Assembly: GCF_041675725.1 (NCBI RefSeq)
Contig: NZ_JBAYTI010000004.1
Span: 12,836-76,835 of the forward strand
Direction: 5' to 3'
DNA length: 64,000 nucleotides
From: Castellaniella sp041675725
GTDB taxonomy: Bacteria; Pseudomonadota; Gammaproteobacteria; Burkholderiales; Burkholderiaceae_B
The notes beneath the pieces were generated by a model that was not told the origin of the DNA, did not search any database, and was given only the letters and a program-made list of their open reading frames with translations. Positions 18,194-26,912 of this stretch are shown piece after piece (the first letter of the stretch is position 1; every line of letters begins with the position of its first letter). Position numbers and translations under genes: made by a program.

Positions 18194-19321
18194 TCACCCT
18201 GAGCCAACGGCCGGAAGGATTCGGCGCGGAACCCGCGGCGCCAATGCCGTGAGCAATTCGTAGCCAATGGTGGCGCTGGCTGCGGCGACCTCGTTGACGG
18301 ATGGGCCGCCCTCGCCCCACAGGACGACGGGCGCCCCGGGCCCGGCTTGCGGCACCGGTTCGAGATCCACCGCCAGCATGTCCATGGAGACGGTGCCCAG
18401 CAAACGGGTGCGCACCCCCGCCACCTGTACCGGCGTGCCGGTTGGTGCGTGCCTGGGATAGCCATCGGCATAGCCACAAGCCACGATGCCGACCCGCATG
18501 TCGTGCGGTGCCCGGTAGGCGTGCCCGTAGCCGAGGCCGTCGCCGGCCTGCATACGATGGGTGGAAATGAGCACTGAGGCCAGCGTCATGGCCGGACGCA
18601 AGTGCAATTCTGCTGCCGTTTTCGCTGGAAAGGGGCTGGCGCCATAGAGGCACACCCCCGGGCGCACGGCCTGGGGGCCATCCCCGAGCGTGCGCGACAG
18701 GCCTGCCGTCAGGGTGGCTGCGGAGTTGCAAACGCTGACGGGACCCGGCAGCCCCTGCGTGATGCTGCGGAAGCAATCGAGTTGTGCGCGCGTCGTGCCG
18801 GGATCATCGTCGGCCCGGGCAAAATGGGTCATCTTGCCCACCTGCCCGAGACACCCCCCGGCCTGCAGCGCCAAGGCCCGGGCATATTGACGCCGATACT
18901 CTGCAGGCTGGAAGCCCAGCCGATGCATGCCCGAATTCAGCTTGACCCAGGCATCGACCGGCCGCCCAAGAGTCGCGGACTCGAGCATGTCCAGCTGCTC
19001 GGCGCAATGCACCACGATAGCGAGCTCATACGCCTGCACCAGCGCCAGATCGGCGGGTTCGAAGAACCCTTCGAGCAAGAGAATCGGCTTGCGCCAGCCC
19101 AATGTGCGGCACTGCACAGCCTCGTCGAAATCCAGCAGCGCCAGCCCATCGGCCTGGGCAAAACCCCGAACGGCCGCCTCGATACCGTGTCCGTAGCCGC
19201 GCGCCTTGATCACGGCCCACACGAACACGCCTGGCAGCGTGGCGCGGGCAAATTCGCTGACCGCGCCGAGATTGTCAGCCAATGCATGCGTGTCGATGGT
19301 GGCCAATATAGGGCGCGGCAT
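18194..19321 (-). CDS. alr: Alanine racemase
   Basis: PLP enzyme making D-alanine for peptidoglycan, 375 residues. The PLP lysine lies in FVWAVIKARGYGHG; the usual consensus is VVKANAYGHG, so Asn-Ala is replaced by Arg-Gly next to the lysine. The second catalytic residue region TVSMDMLAVDL and the PLP-phosphate loop LGYGHAYRAP are conserved. GGGAGA lies 5-6 bases before the ATG. It heads an eleven-gene leftward run and diverges from hpnC across a 52-base spacer. Confidence 0.94.
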   Translation of the reverse strand: MPRPILATIDTHALADNLGAVSEFARATLPGVFVWAVIKARGYGHGIEAAVRGFAQADGLALLDFDEAVQCRTLGWRKPILLLEGFFEPADLALVQAYELAIVVHCAEQLDMLESATLGRPVDAWVKLNSGMHRLGFQPAEYRRQYARALALQAGGCLGQVGKMTHFARADDDPGTTRAQLDCFRSITQGLPGPVSVCNSAATLTAGLSRTLGDGPQAVRPGVCLYGASPFPAKTAAELHLRPAMTLASVLISTHRMQAGDGLGYGHAYRAPHDMRVGIVACGYADGYPRHAPTGTPVQVAGVRTRLLGTVSMDMLAVDLEPVPQAGPGAPVVLWGEGGPSVNEVAAASATIGYELLTALAPRVPRRILPAVGSG

Positions 19322-19357
19322 TCAGTCTCCCAAAAAAGCCGAACGAGGACCGGGCTC

Positions 19358-19365
19358 AGTATACT
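19358..19365. promoter_or_regulatory. Palindromic -10 element shared by alr and hpnC
   Basis: AGTATACT is self-complementary, so TATACT is read as a -10 on the plus strand (19360-19365) and on the minus strand (19363 to 19358). No good -35 is visible for either direction. A plus-strand transcript would start at about 19371-19374, at or just before the hpnC ATG (19374). Confidence 0.5.
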
Positions 19366-19373
19366 GCCTCACC

Positions 19374-20252
19374 ATGGGTATCGATCATTATGAGAACTTT
19401 CCGGTGGCCTCGCTCCTGCTGCCGGCGCGCCTGCGCCCTGCCGTACGCCAGTTGTACGCTTTCGCACGCGGCGCGGACGACCTGGCCGACGAAGGCGATG
19501 CCGGGCCCGATGATCGCCTGCAAGCCCTGGAAGGCTGGCGCAGCGCCTTGCAGGCCCTGTGCAGCGCCCAGCCCTTGCCCGCGTCCCTGTCGGGCGCCGA
19601 GCGCGAGCTGTTCACACGGCTGGGCGAGACCATCCACCGGCACCAGTTGCCGGTACAGCCACTATTCGATCTGCTTTCGGCCTTCCGGCAGGATGTCCGG
19701 CAGTCGCGCTATGAAGACGAACCGGCCTTGCTGGATTACTGTCAGCGCTCGGCCAACCCCGTCGGACGGCTGATGCTGCATCTGTACGGCACCACCGATC
19801 CGCTGGATCGACGGCAGTCGGATGCCCTCTGCACCGGGCTGCAGCGTGCAAATTTCTGCCAGGACGTGGCACTGGACCACGCCAAGGGCCGCTGTTATAT
19901 CCCCCAGGACTGCCTGTTGCGTCATGGGGCCCGAATGGAAGAGCTGGCGGCGCTATGCCAGGCGCCCCCTGCGCGCGTGCCCGAGCACTGGCGGGCTGTG
20001 CTGCACGAACAATCCGAGCAGGCCCGCATGGCGCTGCTGGCCGGCAGCCCGCTGGCCTGGCGCCTGCCAGGCCGTATTGGGCTTGAGCTGCGCCTCGTGG
20101 TCCACGGGGGCTTGCGCGTACTGGAAAAGCTTGCGGCCGGTGGCTACAACCCTTTTGCCAACCGCCCCATTCTGAATCGCCGGGATACCATCCTGCTATG
20201 CTGGCGCGCATTCTGCCAGTCACGGCCCCAACCTGTTTCGGCACCTTCATGA
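19374..20252 (+). CDS. hpnC: Hydroxysqualene synthase HpnC
   Basis: A 292-residue member of the squalene/phytoene synthase family. Both aspartate-rich prenyl-diphosphate motifs are visible: ARGADDLADE near residue 35 and NFCQDVALD near residue 160. In the three-step bacterial route, HpnD makes presqualene diphosphate from farnesyl diphosphate, HpnC converts it to hydroxysqualene, and HpnE reduces that to squalene. The ATG has no ribosome site and sits almost at the predicted transcript start. Its stop overlaps the hpnD start. Confidence 0.9.
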   Translation: MGIDHYENFPVASLLLPARLRPAVRQLYAFARGADDLADEGDAGPDDRLQALEGWRSALQALCSAQPLPASLSGAERELFTRLGETIHRHQLPVQPLFDLLSAFRQDVRQSRYEDEPALLDYCQRSANPVGRLMLHLYGTTDPLDRRQSDALCTGLQRANFCQDVALDHAKGRCYIPQDCLLRHGARMEELAALCQAPPARVPEHWRAVLHEQSEQARMALLAGSPLAWRLPGRIGLELRLVVHGGLRVLEKLAAGGYNPFANRPILNRRDTILLCWRAFCQSRPQPVSAPS

Positions 20253-21112
20253 CCCCAGACGAATATTGTCAGCAAAAAGCGGCCCAAAGCGGCTCCAGCT
20301 TCTACTACGCTTTTCTGTTCCTGCCGCCCGAGCGCCGCAGGGCGATTACCGCCCTGTACGCCTTTTGCCGCGAAGTCGATGACATCGTCGATGAGGTCAA
20401 CGAGGCCTCGGTCGCCCGCATGAAGCTGACCTGGTGGCGAGGCCAGGTCGAGCAGATGTTCCAGGGCACGCCCGACCATCCGGTCGCACTGGCCCTGCAG
20501 CCCCACCTCCAGGCCTATGGCCTGGAAGCCACGCGGTTCCATGCGATCATCGAGGGCATGGAAATGGACCTGGACCAGTTCCGCTACGAGAACTGGGCCG
20601 CGCTGCAAAAATACTGCTGGCACGTCGCCGGGGTGGTCGGCGAACTGTCTGCTCGGATTTTCGGCTTCATCGACGCGCGTACCCTGAAGTACGCCGAAAC
20701 GCTGGGGCTGGCCTTCCAGATGACCAACATCATCCGGGACGTCGGCGACGATGCCCGGCGCGGGCGGATTTATGTGCCCGCCGACGAAATGGCTCGGCAC
20801 GGCGTGCAAGTGGACGACATTCTCGATGGCCGATACGTTGAAGGGTTTGAGCCCCTGATGCGCATGCAGACTGAACGGGCCCGCGATCTTTACCGTACGG
20901 CCCTGCTGGCACTGCCCGAGGCGGATCGCAGGGCGCAGCGTCCGGGGCTGATGATGGCCGCCATCTATGCGACGCTGCTCGACGAAATCGAGCGGGACCA
21001 CTGGCGCGTGCTGGAAAAACGGATTGCCTTGACACCCATTCGCAAGTTCTGGCTCGCCTGGAAAGTCTGGGTCGGCGGCGGCAAGCACCTGATTCGCGAC
21101 CGCACGGCATGA
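20249..21112 (+). CDS. hpnD: Presqualene diphosphate synthase HpnD
   Basis: A 287-residue squalene/phytoene-synthase family protein, second of three overlapping genes. The first Asp motif is FCREVDDIVDE near residue 50; the second is NIIRDVGDDARRGRIYVP, with the arginine-rich tail characteristic of HpnD. It condenses two farnesyl diphosphates to presqualene diphosphate. I chose the ATG at 20249 (ATGA overlap with hpnC) over an upstream in-frame ATG inside hpnC. Confidence 0.92.
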   Translation: MTPDEYCQQKAAQSGSSFYYAFLFLPPERRRAITALYAFCREVDDIVDEVNEASVARMKLTWWRGQVEQMFQGTPDHPVALALQPHLQAYGLEATRFHAIIEGMEMDLDQFRYENWAALQKYCWHVAGVVGELSARIFGFIDARTLKYAETLGLAFQMTNIIRDVGDDARRGRIYVPADEMARHGVQVDDILDGRYVEGFEPLMRMQTERARDLYRTALLALPEADRRAQRPGLMMAAIYATLLDEIERDHWRVLEKRIALTPIRKFWLAWKVWVGGGKHLIRDRTA

Positions 21113-22410
21113 ACGTGGCGATCATAGGGGCCGGCTGGGCCGGCCTGGCAGCGGCCGCGCAGGTGCTGCAGGCGGGCGGCTCGGTCCGTGTCTATGAAGC
21201 AGCGGCCCAGGTGGGGGGGCGGGCCCGCACAATCGAATCCGCCGCCCTAGGCCTGGCCATCGACAATGGGCAGCACGTGCTGCTGGGCGCATGCCGACGT
21301 ACGCTGGCGTTGATGCGCAGTCTGGGCGTCCGGCCTTCGGACGTCCTGGACGAACGGCCCTTGAAGCTGGCGACCCTGAATGGCCGATTCAGCTTTCATC
21401 TGCCGCCCTGGCGCGCACCCTGGAATCTCGCCGGCAGCCTGCTCCTGAGCCGCGGCCTGGGCGGTTGGGCCAGCTGGCAACATCTGTTCCGGGTACTGCA
21501 GGATGCGCGTCGGTCCGAAGTTTCCGCGTCACTGAATGCAGCCGACTGGCTGGCCTCCCTGCAGGGTTCGCCGGCGCTGCTTGAGCACCTTTGGCGCCCT
21601 CTCGCCCTGGCTGCGCTGAACACGCCGCTCGAACACGCCTCCGCACGCTTGTTGGCGCGCCTGCTTGCCGAGAGTCTGGGGGCCGACGCCCAGGCCAGCC
21701 GGGTTCTGATCCCACGAACACGGTTGCACGCCTTGTGGCCGGCAGCCGTCTGCACCCGGCTGGGCACGCAACTCGTGTATCGACGCGTCCACCATGTGGA
21801 ACACGACGGGCACGGCTGGCAAGTCGACGGGCAGGCCTTCGGCCAGGTCATCGTGGCCACGCCGGAACCCGAGGCACGCCGGCTGCTCGGCACGCTGGAT
21901 CACGCATCCGCCGAACTGGCCAAATGGCCGCGCTACCAGCACGCCGCCATCGCCACGCTGACCCTGCAACTGCATGCCCCCTGGCCGCAGCCCAATCCCA
22001 TGGCGATGCTGGCGCCCGACCCTCGCCTCGCCGTCAATGGGCACTGGCTGTTCAATCGCCACCATATCGCCCGCGATCCGGCCGAGCGCTGCCTGCTGCA
22101 CGTCGTGATTGCCCGCGCCCACGCCCTTGCCCACCTGGACCGGCCGACCGTGCTCAAGCACATCGTCCGGCAGATCGATGGGCAAGCCGCACAGCCCCTG
22201 CCCCCTGTCAGGGCGCATCTGCTGGTGAATGAAAAGCGCGCCACGTTCGATGCCCAGCCCAGCCTCTGCCGCCCAGGCCCGAGGACACGCTGGCCAGGCC
22301 TGTTTCTTGCAGGCGATTGGACGGACACCGGCTACCCGGCCACCCTGGAGGGCGCCGTTTGCAGCGGGCTTCGGGCGGCCGGTCTGGCCCTCGATGATCA
22401 AAGGGCGTGA
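21109..22410 (+). CDS. hpnE: Hydroxysqualene dehydroxylase HpnE
   Basis: A 433-residue FAD-dependent amine-oxidase-fold protein. The dinucleotide motif IIGAGWAGLAAAAQVL is at the N-terminus, followed by GGRARTIES and GQHVLLGACR. The C-terminal FAD segment FLAGDWTDTGYPATLEGAV is also conserved. It completes squalene synthesis. The ATG overlaps the hpnD stop, and its own stop lies inside the 3' end of the opposing thrC gene (13-base tail-to-tail overlap). Confidence 0.92.
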   Translation: MNVAIIGAGWAGLAAAAQVLQAGGSVRVYEAAAQVGGRARTIESAALGLAIDNGQHVLLGACRRTLALMRSLGVRPSDVLDERPLKLATLNGRFSFHLPPWRAPWNLAGSLLLSRGLGGWASWQHLFRVLQDARRSEVSASLNAADWLASLQGSPALLEHLWRPLALAALNTPLEHASARLLARLLAESLGADAQASRVLIPRTRLHALWPAAVCTRLGTQLVYRRVHHVEHDGHGWQVDGQAFGQVIVATPEPEARRLLGTLDHASAELAKWPRYQHAAIATLTLQLHAPWPQPNPMAMLAPDPRLAVNGHWLFNRHHIARDPAERCLLHVVIARAHALAHLDRPTVLKHIVRQIDGQAAQPLPPVRAHLLVNEKRATFDAQPSLCRPGPRTRWPGLFLAGDWTDTGYPATLEGAVCSGLRAAGLALDDQRA

Positions 22411-23798
22411 TGCCGGATGTAATCGGCCACCAGGGCCGCATCACAGTCGAGCACCTCGACCCGCTGGGGCCGCTGCTCGAGATCCTCGAGACCGGCCGGT
22501 ACCGCGGGCCACTGACCGGTCGCCTCGACGATCGTTTCGGCAAACTTGGCGGGCAAGGCTGTTTCGAGCACCAGCATGGGTATGCCGGGTTCCAGGTACT
22601 GAGCGGCGACCTTCAGGCCATCGGCCGTATGCGGATCCACCAGCCTCCCCGTTTCTTCGAGCGTTTGCCGTATCGTCCGCAAGCGGTCCGCATGCGTGCT
22701 GGTGCCGGCCACGAACCCATAGCGATCTTCGAACTGCGGCCGCAACGCCGACAGGTCGAACTGCCCCTGTTCGTGCACACTGCGCATCAGCTCAGTGACG
22801 CGCAACGGGTCCCGGTCGACCAGGTCGAAAACGAAACGCTCGAAGTTCGAAGCCCGTGAAATATCCATCGACGGGCTCGAGGTCGCCTGGGTCTGGCTGG
22901 CCGGCCGGGGCCGATACAGGCCGGTACGAAAGAACTCTTCCAGGACGTTGTTTTCGTTGGTGGCAAGCACCAGCCGATGGATGGGGACCCCCATCTGGCG
23001 GGCGATGTGGCCGGCCAGGATGTTGCCGAAATTGCCCGATGGAACCGCAAAAGAAACCTGGCCGCCCGGATGCGGAGCAACGCGCAGATAACCCCAGACG
23101 TAGTAAACGACCTGGGCCGCGATGCGCGCCCAGTTGATCGAATTGACGGCGCCCAGCCGGTAGCGCTGCTTGAAATCGAGGTCGCCGGCCAAGGTCTTGA
23201 CCACATCCTGGCATTCGTCGAACACGCCACGCAGGGCCAGATTGTGGATGTTGCCGTCCTGCAGCGAATACATCTGGGCCCGCTGAAAGGCGCTCATGCG
23301 GCCATGCGGCGAGAGCATGAAGACGGCGATGCCTGCCTTGCCACGCAAAGCGTACTCTGCTGCCGATCCGGTATCGCCCGACGTCGCCCCCAGGATGTTC
23401 AGGGTCTGGCCCCGGCGCACCAGCACGTACTCGAAGACCTGCCCAAGGAACTGCATGGCCATGTCTTTGAAAGCCAGGGTCGGCCCCTCGGACAGGCCCA
23501 GCAACATGAGCCCGTCGCGCAGCGGCTTGACCGGTGCGATGCGCGGAAACACAGCGGGCGCATAGGCCGCATGAGTCAGGCCATGCAGATCGTCTTCGGG
23601 GATATCGCCGATGAACAGGCCCAGGACGCGGGCGGCCAGCTCGGCGTAAGACAGGGACTGCCAGGCAGCCAGGGTCGTGGCATCCAGCCGCGGCAGCCGT
23701 TCGGGCAACGTCAGCCCCCCATCCGGCGCCAGACCTTCGAGGAGGATGTCGCAGAAGGGAGCCGGGGCCATCCCGCCCCGCGTGGACAGATAGTTCAA
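22398..23798 (-). CDS. thrC: Threonine synthase
   Basis: Last step of threonine biosynthesis (O-phosphohomoserine to threonine), a PLP enzyme of 466 residues. The N-terminus NYLSTRGGMAPAPFCDILLEG is family-typical, and the PLP lysine is in PTLAFKDMAMQF near residue 108. The start is TTG at 23798, overlapping the hom stop as TTGA, so translation is probably coupled. An in-frame reading extends upstream but only inside hom. It forms one operon with alaC and hom. Confidence 0.93.
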   Translation of the reverse strand: MNYLSTRGGMAPAPFCDILLEGLAPDGGLTLPERLPRLDATTLAAWQSLSYAELAARVLGLFIGDIPEDDLHGLTHAAYAPAVFPRIAPVKPLRDGLMLLGLSEGPTLAFKDMAMQFLGQVFEYVLVRRGQTLNILGATSGDTGSAAEYALRGKAGIAVFMLSPHGRMSAFQRAQMYSLQDGNIHNLALRGVFDECQDVVKTLAGDLDFKQRYRLGAVNSINWARIAAQVVYYVWGYLRVAPHPGGQVSFAVPSGNFGNILAGHIARQMGVPIHRLVLATNENNVLEEFFRTGLYRPRPASQTQATSSPSMDISRASNFERFVFDLVDRDPLRVTELMRSVHEQGQFDLSALRPQFEDRYGFVAGTSTHADRLRTIRQTLEETGRLVDPHTADGLKVAAQYLEPGIPMLVLETALPAKFAETIVEATGQWPAVPAGLEDLEQRPQRVEVLDCDAALVADYIRHHAL

Positions 23799-25099
23799 TT
23801 GATGTTCTCCACCCGCAGCCGAGTCACCCCCGAGTGCACGAATGGCAACCCGGCAATAGTCTGCAGGGCTTGGTCGACGTCGCCCTCTCGGGCCTCGTGG
23901 GTCAGGAAAATGATGTCGGCCTGATGTTCGCCGTGGGGCTGCTGGAACATGGAACCGACGGATATCCCCATTGCGGCCAGGACCCGGGCCAGATCGGCCA
24001 GTACCCCCGGTCGGTCGTCTACCCGCAGGCGCAGATAATAGCTGGTCCGGACGTCCGCCATGGGCAGAATGGGGATGTCCGCCATGGACTCGGGCTGGAA
24101 GGCCAGGTGAGGCACGCGATGCCCCGGATCCGCCCGATGCAGACGCGCCACGTCGACCAGGTCGGCCACGACGGCCGACGCCGTGGGCAGGGCGCCGGCG
24201 CCCTGCCCATAGTACAGGGTCGTGCCGACCATATCGCCACGCACCAGAACGGCGTTCATGGCGCCTTCCACCTGCGCCAGCAGACAGGTATCGGGCACCA
24301 GGGCGGGATGCACCCGCAGTTCGATGCCCTCGGGCCGATGCCGCGTCATGCCCAACAGCTTGATACGGTATCCCAGACGCTCGGCGTGGCGAATGTCTTC
24401 TGACGCCAATGAGGCAATGCCTTCGATGTGGACCTTGTCGAACTGCACCGGAATACCGAAAGCCAGCGAGGCCAGCAAGGTGATTTTGTGCGCGGCATCG
24501 ACGCCTTCGATGTCGAACGTGGGATCGGCCTCGGCGTATCCAAGGCGCTGCGCCTCGGCCAATACCGCTTGAAAAGGCAGGCCGCGCTGGCGCATTTCGG
24601 AGAGAATGAAGTTGGTCGTGCCATTGATGATGCCAGCCAGCCACTGGATGCGATTCGCCGTCAGGCCCTCGCGGATCGCCTTGATGATGGGAATGCCGCC
24701 CGCCACGGCGGCTTCGAACGCGACCATCACGCCGCGCGACTGTGCGGCGGCGAAGATTTCATTGCCGTGAACGGCCAGCAACGCCTTGTTGGCCGTGACC
24801 ACGTGCTTGCCGTGGGCAATGGCTTCGAGCAGGCAGGCGCGCGCGACAGTGTCCCCGCCCATTAGCTCGACCACGATGTCGACGTCCGGATCCCGTGCCA
24901 GCGCCATGCCGTCGGTGGTGACCCGCACGTCTGGACCCAGCAGGGTCCGGGCCTTGGCCACGTCACGCACGGCCACGGCCGTGACCTGGATGCGCCGCCC
25001 GGCGCGCCGGGAGATTTCCTCGGCATTCTGCGATAGCACCATCCACACGCCGCCCCCGACGACCCCCAGGCCAAGCAGCCCCACACGCAACGGTTTCAT
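23795..25099 (-). CDS. hom: Homoserine dehydrogenase
   Basis: A 434-residue NAD(P)-dependent enzyme for threonine and methionine synthesis. The Rossmann motif VGLLGLGVVGGGVW is at the N-terminus. The signature AHGKHVVTANKALLAVHG and the catalytic domain (GGIPIIKAIREGL, GIINGTTNFILSEM) follow. A C-terminal ACT domain begins near residue 355 and suggests threonine feedback. The ATG overlaps the alaC stop (ATGA) and the stop overlaps the thrC TTG. Confidence 0.96.
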   Translation of the reverse strand: MKPLRVGLLGLGVVGGGVWMVLSQNAEEISRRAGRRIQVTAVAVRDVAKARTLLGPDVRVTTDGMALARDPDVDIVVELMGGDTVARACLLEAIAHGKHVVTANKALLAVHGNEIFAAAQSRGVMVAFEAAVAGGIPIIKAIREGLTANRIQWLAGIINGTTNFILSEMRQRGLPFQAVLAEAQRLGYAEADPTFDIEGVDAAHKITLLASLAFGIPVQFDKVHIEGIASLASEDIRHAERLGYRIKLLGMTRHRPEGIELRVHPALVPDTCLLAQVEGAMNAVLVRGDMVGTTLYYGQGAGALPTASAVVADLVDVARLHRADPGHRVPHLAFQPESMADIPILPMADVRTSYYLRLRVDDRPGVLADLARVLAAMGISVGSMFQQPHGEHQADIIFLTHEAREGDVDQALQTIAGLPFVHSGVTRLRVENIN

Positions 25100-26283
25100 T
25101 GAATCAACCCATCCTTGCGAAACATGTCTCTGATACCGCGCACCGCTTGCCGCGTGCGCTGTTCGTTCTCGATCAGGGCGAAGCGCACGTATTCGTCGCC
25201 GTATTCGCCAAACCCGATGCCTGGCGATACCGCCACCTTGGCATCGGCCAGCAGCCGCTTGGAGAATTCCAGCGACCCCCCGGCCCGATAGGGCTCCGGT
25301 ATGCGGGCCCAGATGTACATCGACGCCTTGGGGATGGTGACCGGCCAGCCGGCGTCGATCAGCCCGCGCGACAGCACGTTGCGCCGGTTGCGGTACTGTT
25401 CGACCACTTCGGCCACACAATCCTGCGGCCCTTCGAGCGCCGTGATGGCCGCCACCTGAATGGGTGTGAACGTACCGTAATCGTGGTAGCTCTTGATGCG
25501 CGCCAGGGCACCGACCAGATCCTGGTTGCCCACCATGAAGCCAATGCGCCACCCGGCCATGTTGTAGCTCTTGCTCATCGTGAAGAACTCGACCGCCACG
25601 TCCTTGGCCCCGGGCACCTGCATGATGGACGGAGCGACGTAGCCATCGAACGTGATGTCGGCATAGGCGAGATCATGCACGACCAGGATATCGTGCTCTT
25701 TGGCCAGCGCGACGATGCGTTCGAAAAAAGGCCGCTCTACGCATTGCGCCGTCGGGTTGCTCGGAAAGCCCAGCACCATCATCTTGGGTCTGGGAATGGA
25801 TTCTCGCACGGCCCGCTCGATTTCATCGAAAAAATCCAGACCCGGCGTCATGGGCACCGAACGGATATTGGCACCGGCAATGACCGCCCCATAGATGTGG
25901 ATGGGATAGCTTGGGTTGGGGACCAGGACCGTATCGCCCCGATCGAGCGTCGCCAGCATCAGGTGGGCCAGCCCCTCTTTCGAGCCGATCGAGACGATGG
26001 CCTCGGTGTCCGGATCCACGCTGACCCCATAACGCCGTTCGTACCACTGGGAAATTGCCCGGCGCAGCCGCGGAATACCGCGTGACACCGAATAGCCATG
26101 CGTATGGTCGCGGCGCGCCACCTCGACCAGCTTGTCGACGATATGCTTGGGCGTCTGCCCATCCGGATTGCCCATGGACATGTCGATGATGTCTTCGCCC
26201 CGCCGCCGGGCCGCCATCTTGAGTTCTGCGGTGATGTTGAACACATAAGGTGGCAGACGCTCGATGCGCGAGAAAGTCTTCAT
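25096..26283 (-). CDS. alaC: Alanine transaminase-type aminotransferase (AlaC)
   Basis: A 395-residue fold-type I PLP aminotransferase. The N-terminus FSRIERLPPYVFNITAELK is characteristic of the AlaC/YfdZ group, and the PLP lysine is in FFTMSKSYNMAGWRIGFMVG. It likely makes alanine from pyruvate and glutamate. As first gene of an operon with hom and thrC it has also been annotated in relatives as an aspartate aminotransferase, which would supply the threonine pathway; sequence alone does not decide. Confidence 0.88.
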   Translation of the reverse strand: MKTFSRIERLPPYVFNITAELKMAARRRGEDIIDMSMGNPDGQTPKHIVDKLVEVARRDHTHGYSVSRGIPRLRRAISQWYERRYGVSVDPDTEAIVSIGSKEGLAHLMLATLDRGDTVLVPNPSYPIHIYGAVIAGANIRSVPMTPGLDFFDEIERAVRESIPRPKMMVLGFPSNPTAQCVERPFFERIVALAKEHDILVVHDLAYADITFDGYVAPSIMQVPGAKDVAVEFFTMSKSYNMAGWRIGFMVGNQDLVGALARIKSYHDYGTFTPIQVAAITALEGPQDCVAEVVEQYRNRRNVLSRGLIDAGWPVTIPKASMYIWARIPEPYRAGGSLEFSKRLLADAKVAVSPGIGFGEYGDEYVRFALIENEQRTRQAVRGIRDMFRKDGLIQ

Positions 26284-26453
26284 GGGGAGCCCCTGAAAAA
26301 AGCTTGGCCACAGCAGAAATTGCGGTGCAGCAAATCCGATAATCTATCTCAAGCGTGCCACTCTCGCAAATGAGGCGGCCGCAGCGGATGAAAGAGCCGA
26401 CGGCCCTGGCCATGCTGCGCTATCATTGATCACATTGGCAAGACCCGCAAAGG

Positions 26454-26912
26454 ATGCCCCACGTGCTGTTGCAAAAAGAATCGAATCCGTCTTTGAACAC
26501 CGTCACCGCCTACGGCGAAGGCTATCTGGAGATCAACCGCGAACGCTTCGAGACATCGGTCTGCCTGGCCCCCGAAGGCCCGATCCGCACGCTATCCTTG
26601 CACAGCGTCGCCGACATCGACAGCACCCTGCTGACAGAGCTGGTGGGCCTGCGCGCCGCGCCGCAGGACCCGATGGCGTTCCTCGACGATGCGCCGCCCC
26701 CGCTAGAACGGCCAGACGACGCCCCCGAAGTCGTGCTCATCGGCACGGGGTCGTGCCAGGCCTTTCTGCCCCCAGACGTCATACGTCCCCTGCTCATGGC
26801 CGGCATCGGGGTCGAAGCCATGACCACCCACGCCGCCGCCCGCACGTACAACATCCTCATGTCCGAAGAACGGCGTGTCCTGGCCCTATTGCTTTTTGGA
26901 GATTCTGCATGA
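26454..26912 (+). CDS. Mth938-like (DUF498/NDUFAF3 family) protein
   Basis: A small single-domain protein of up to 152 residues with the Mth938 fold pattern. SVADIDSTLLTELVG and VLIGTGSCQAFLPPDVIRPL are followed by GIGVEAMTTHAAARTYNIL and a hydrophobic C-terminal strand. Bacterial function is unknown; the mitochondrial relative NDUFAF3 helps complex I assembly. The ATG at 26454 lies too close to AAAGG; a GTG at 26463 (MLLQKESNPS) would be better spaced. Its stop overlaps bcp (ATGA). Confidence 0.8.
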   Translation: MPHVLLQKESNPSLNTVTAYGEGYLEINRERFETSVCLAPEGPIRTLSLHSVADIDSTLLTELVGLRAAPQDPMAFLDDAPPPLERPDDAPEVVLIGTGSCQAFLPPDVIRPLLMAGIGVEAMTTHAAARTYNILMSEERRVLALLLFGDSA

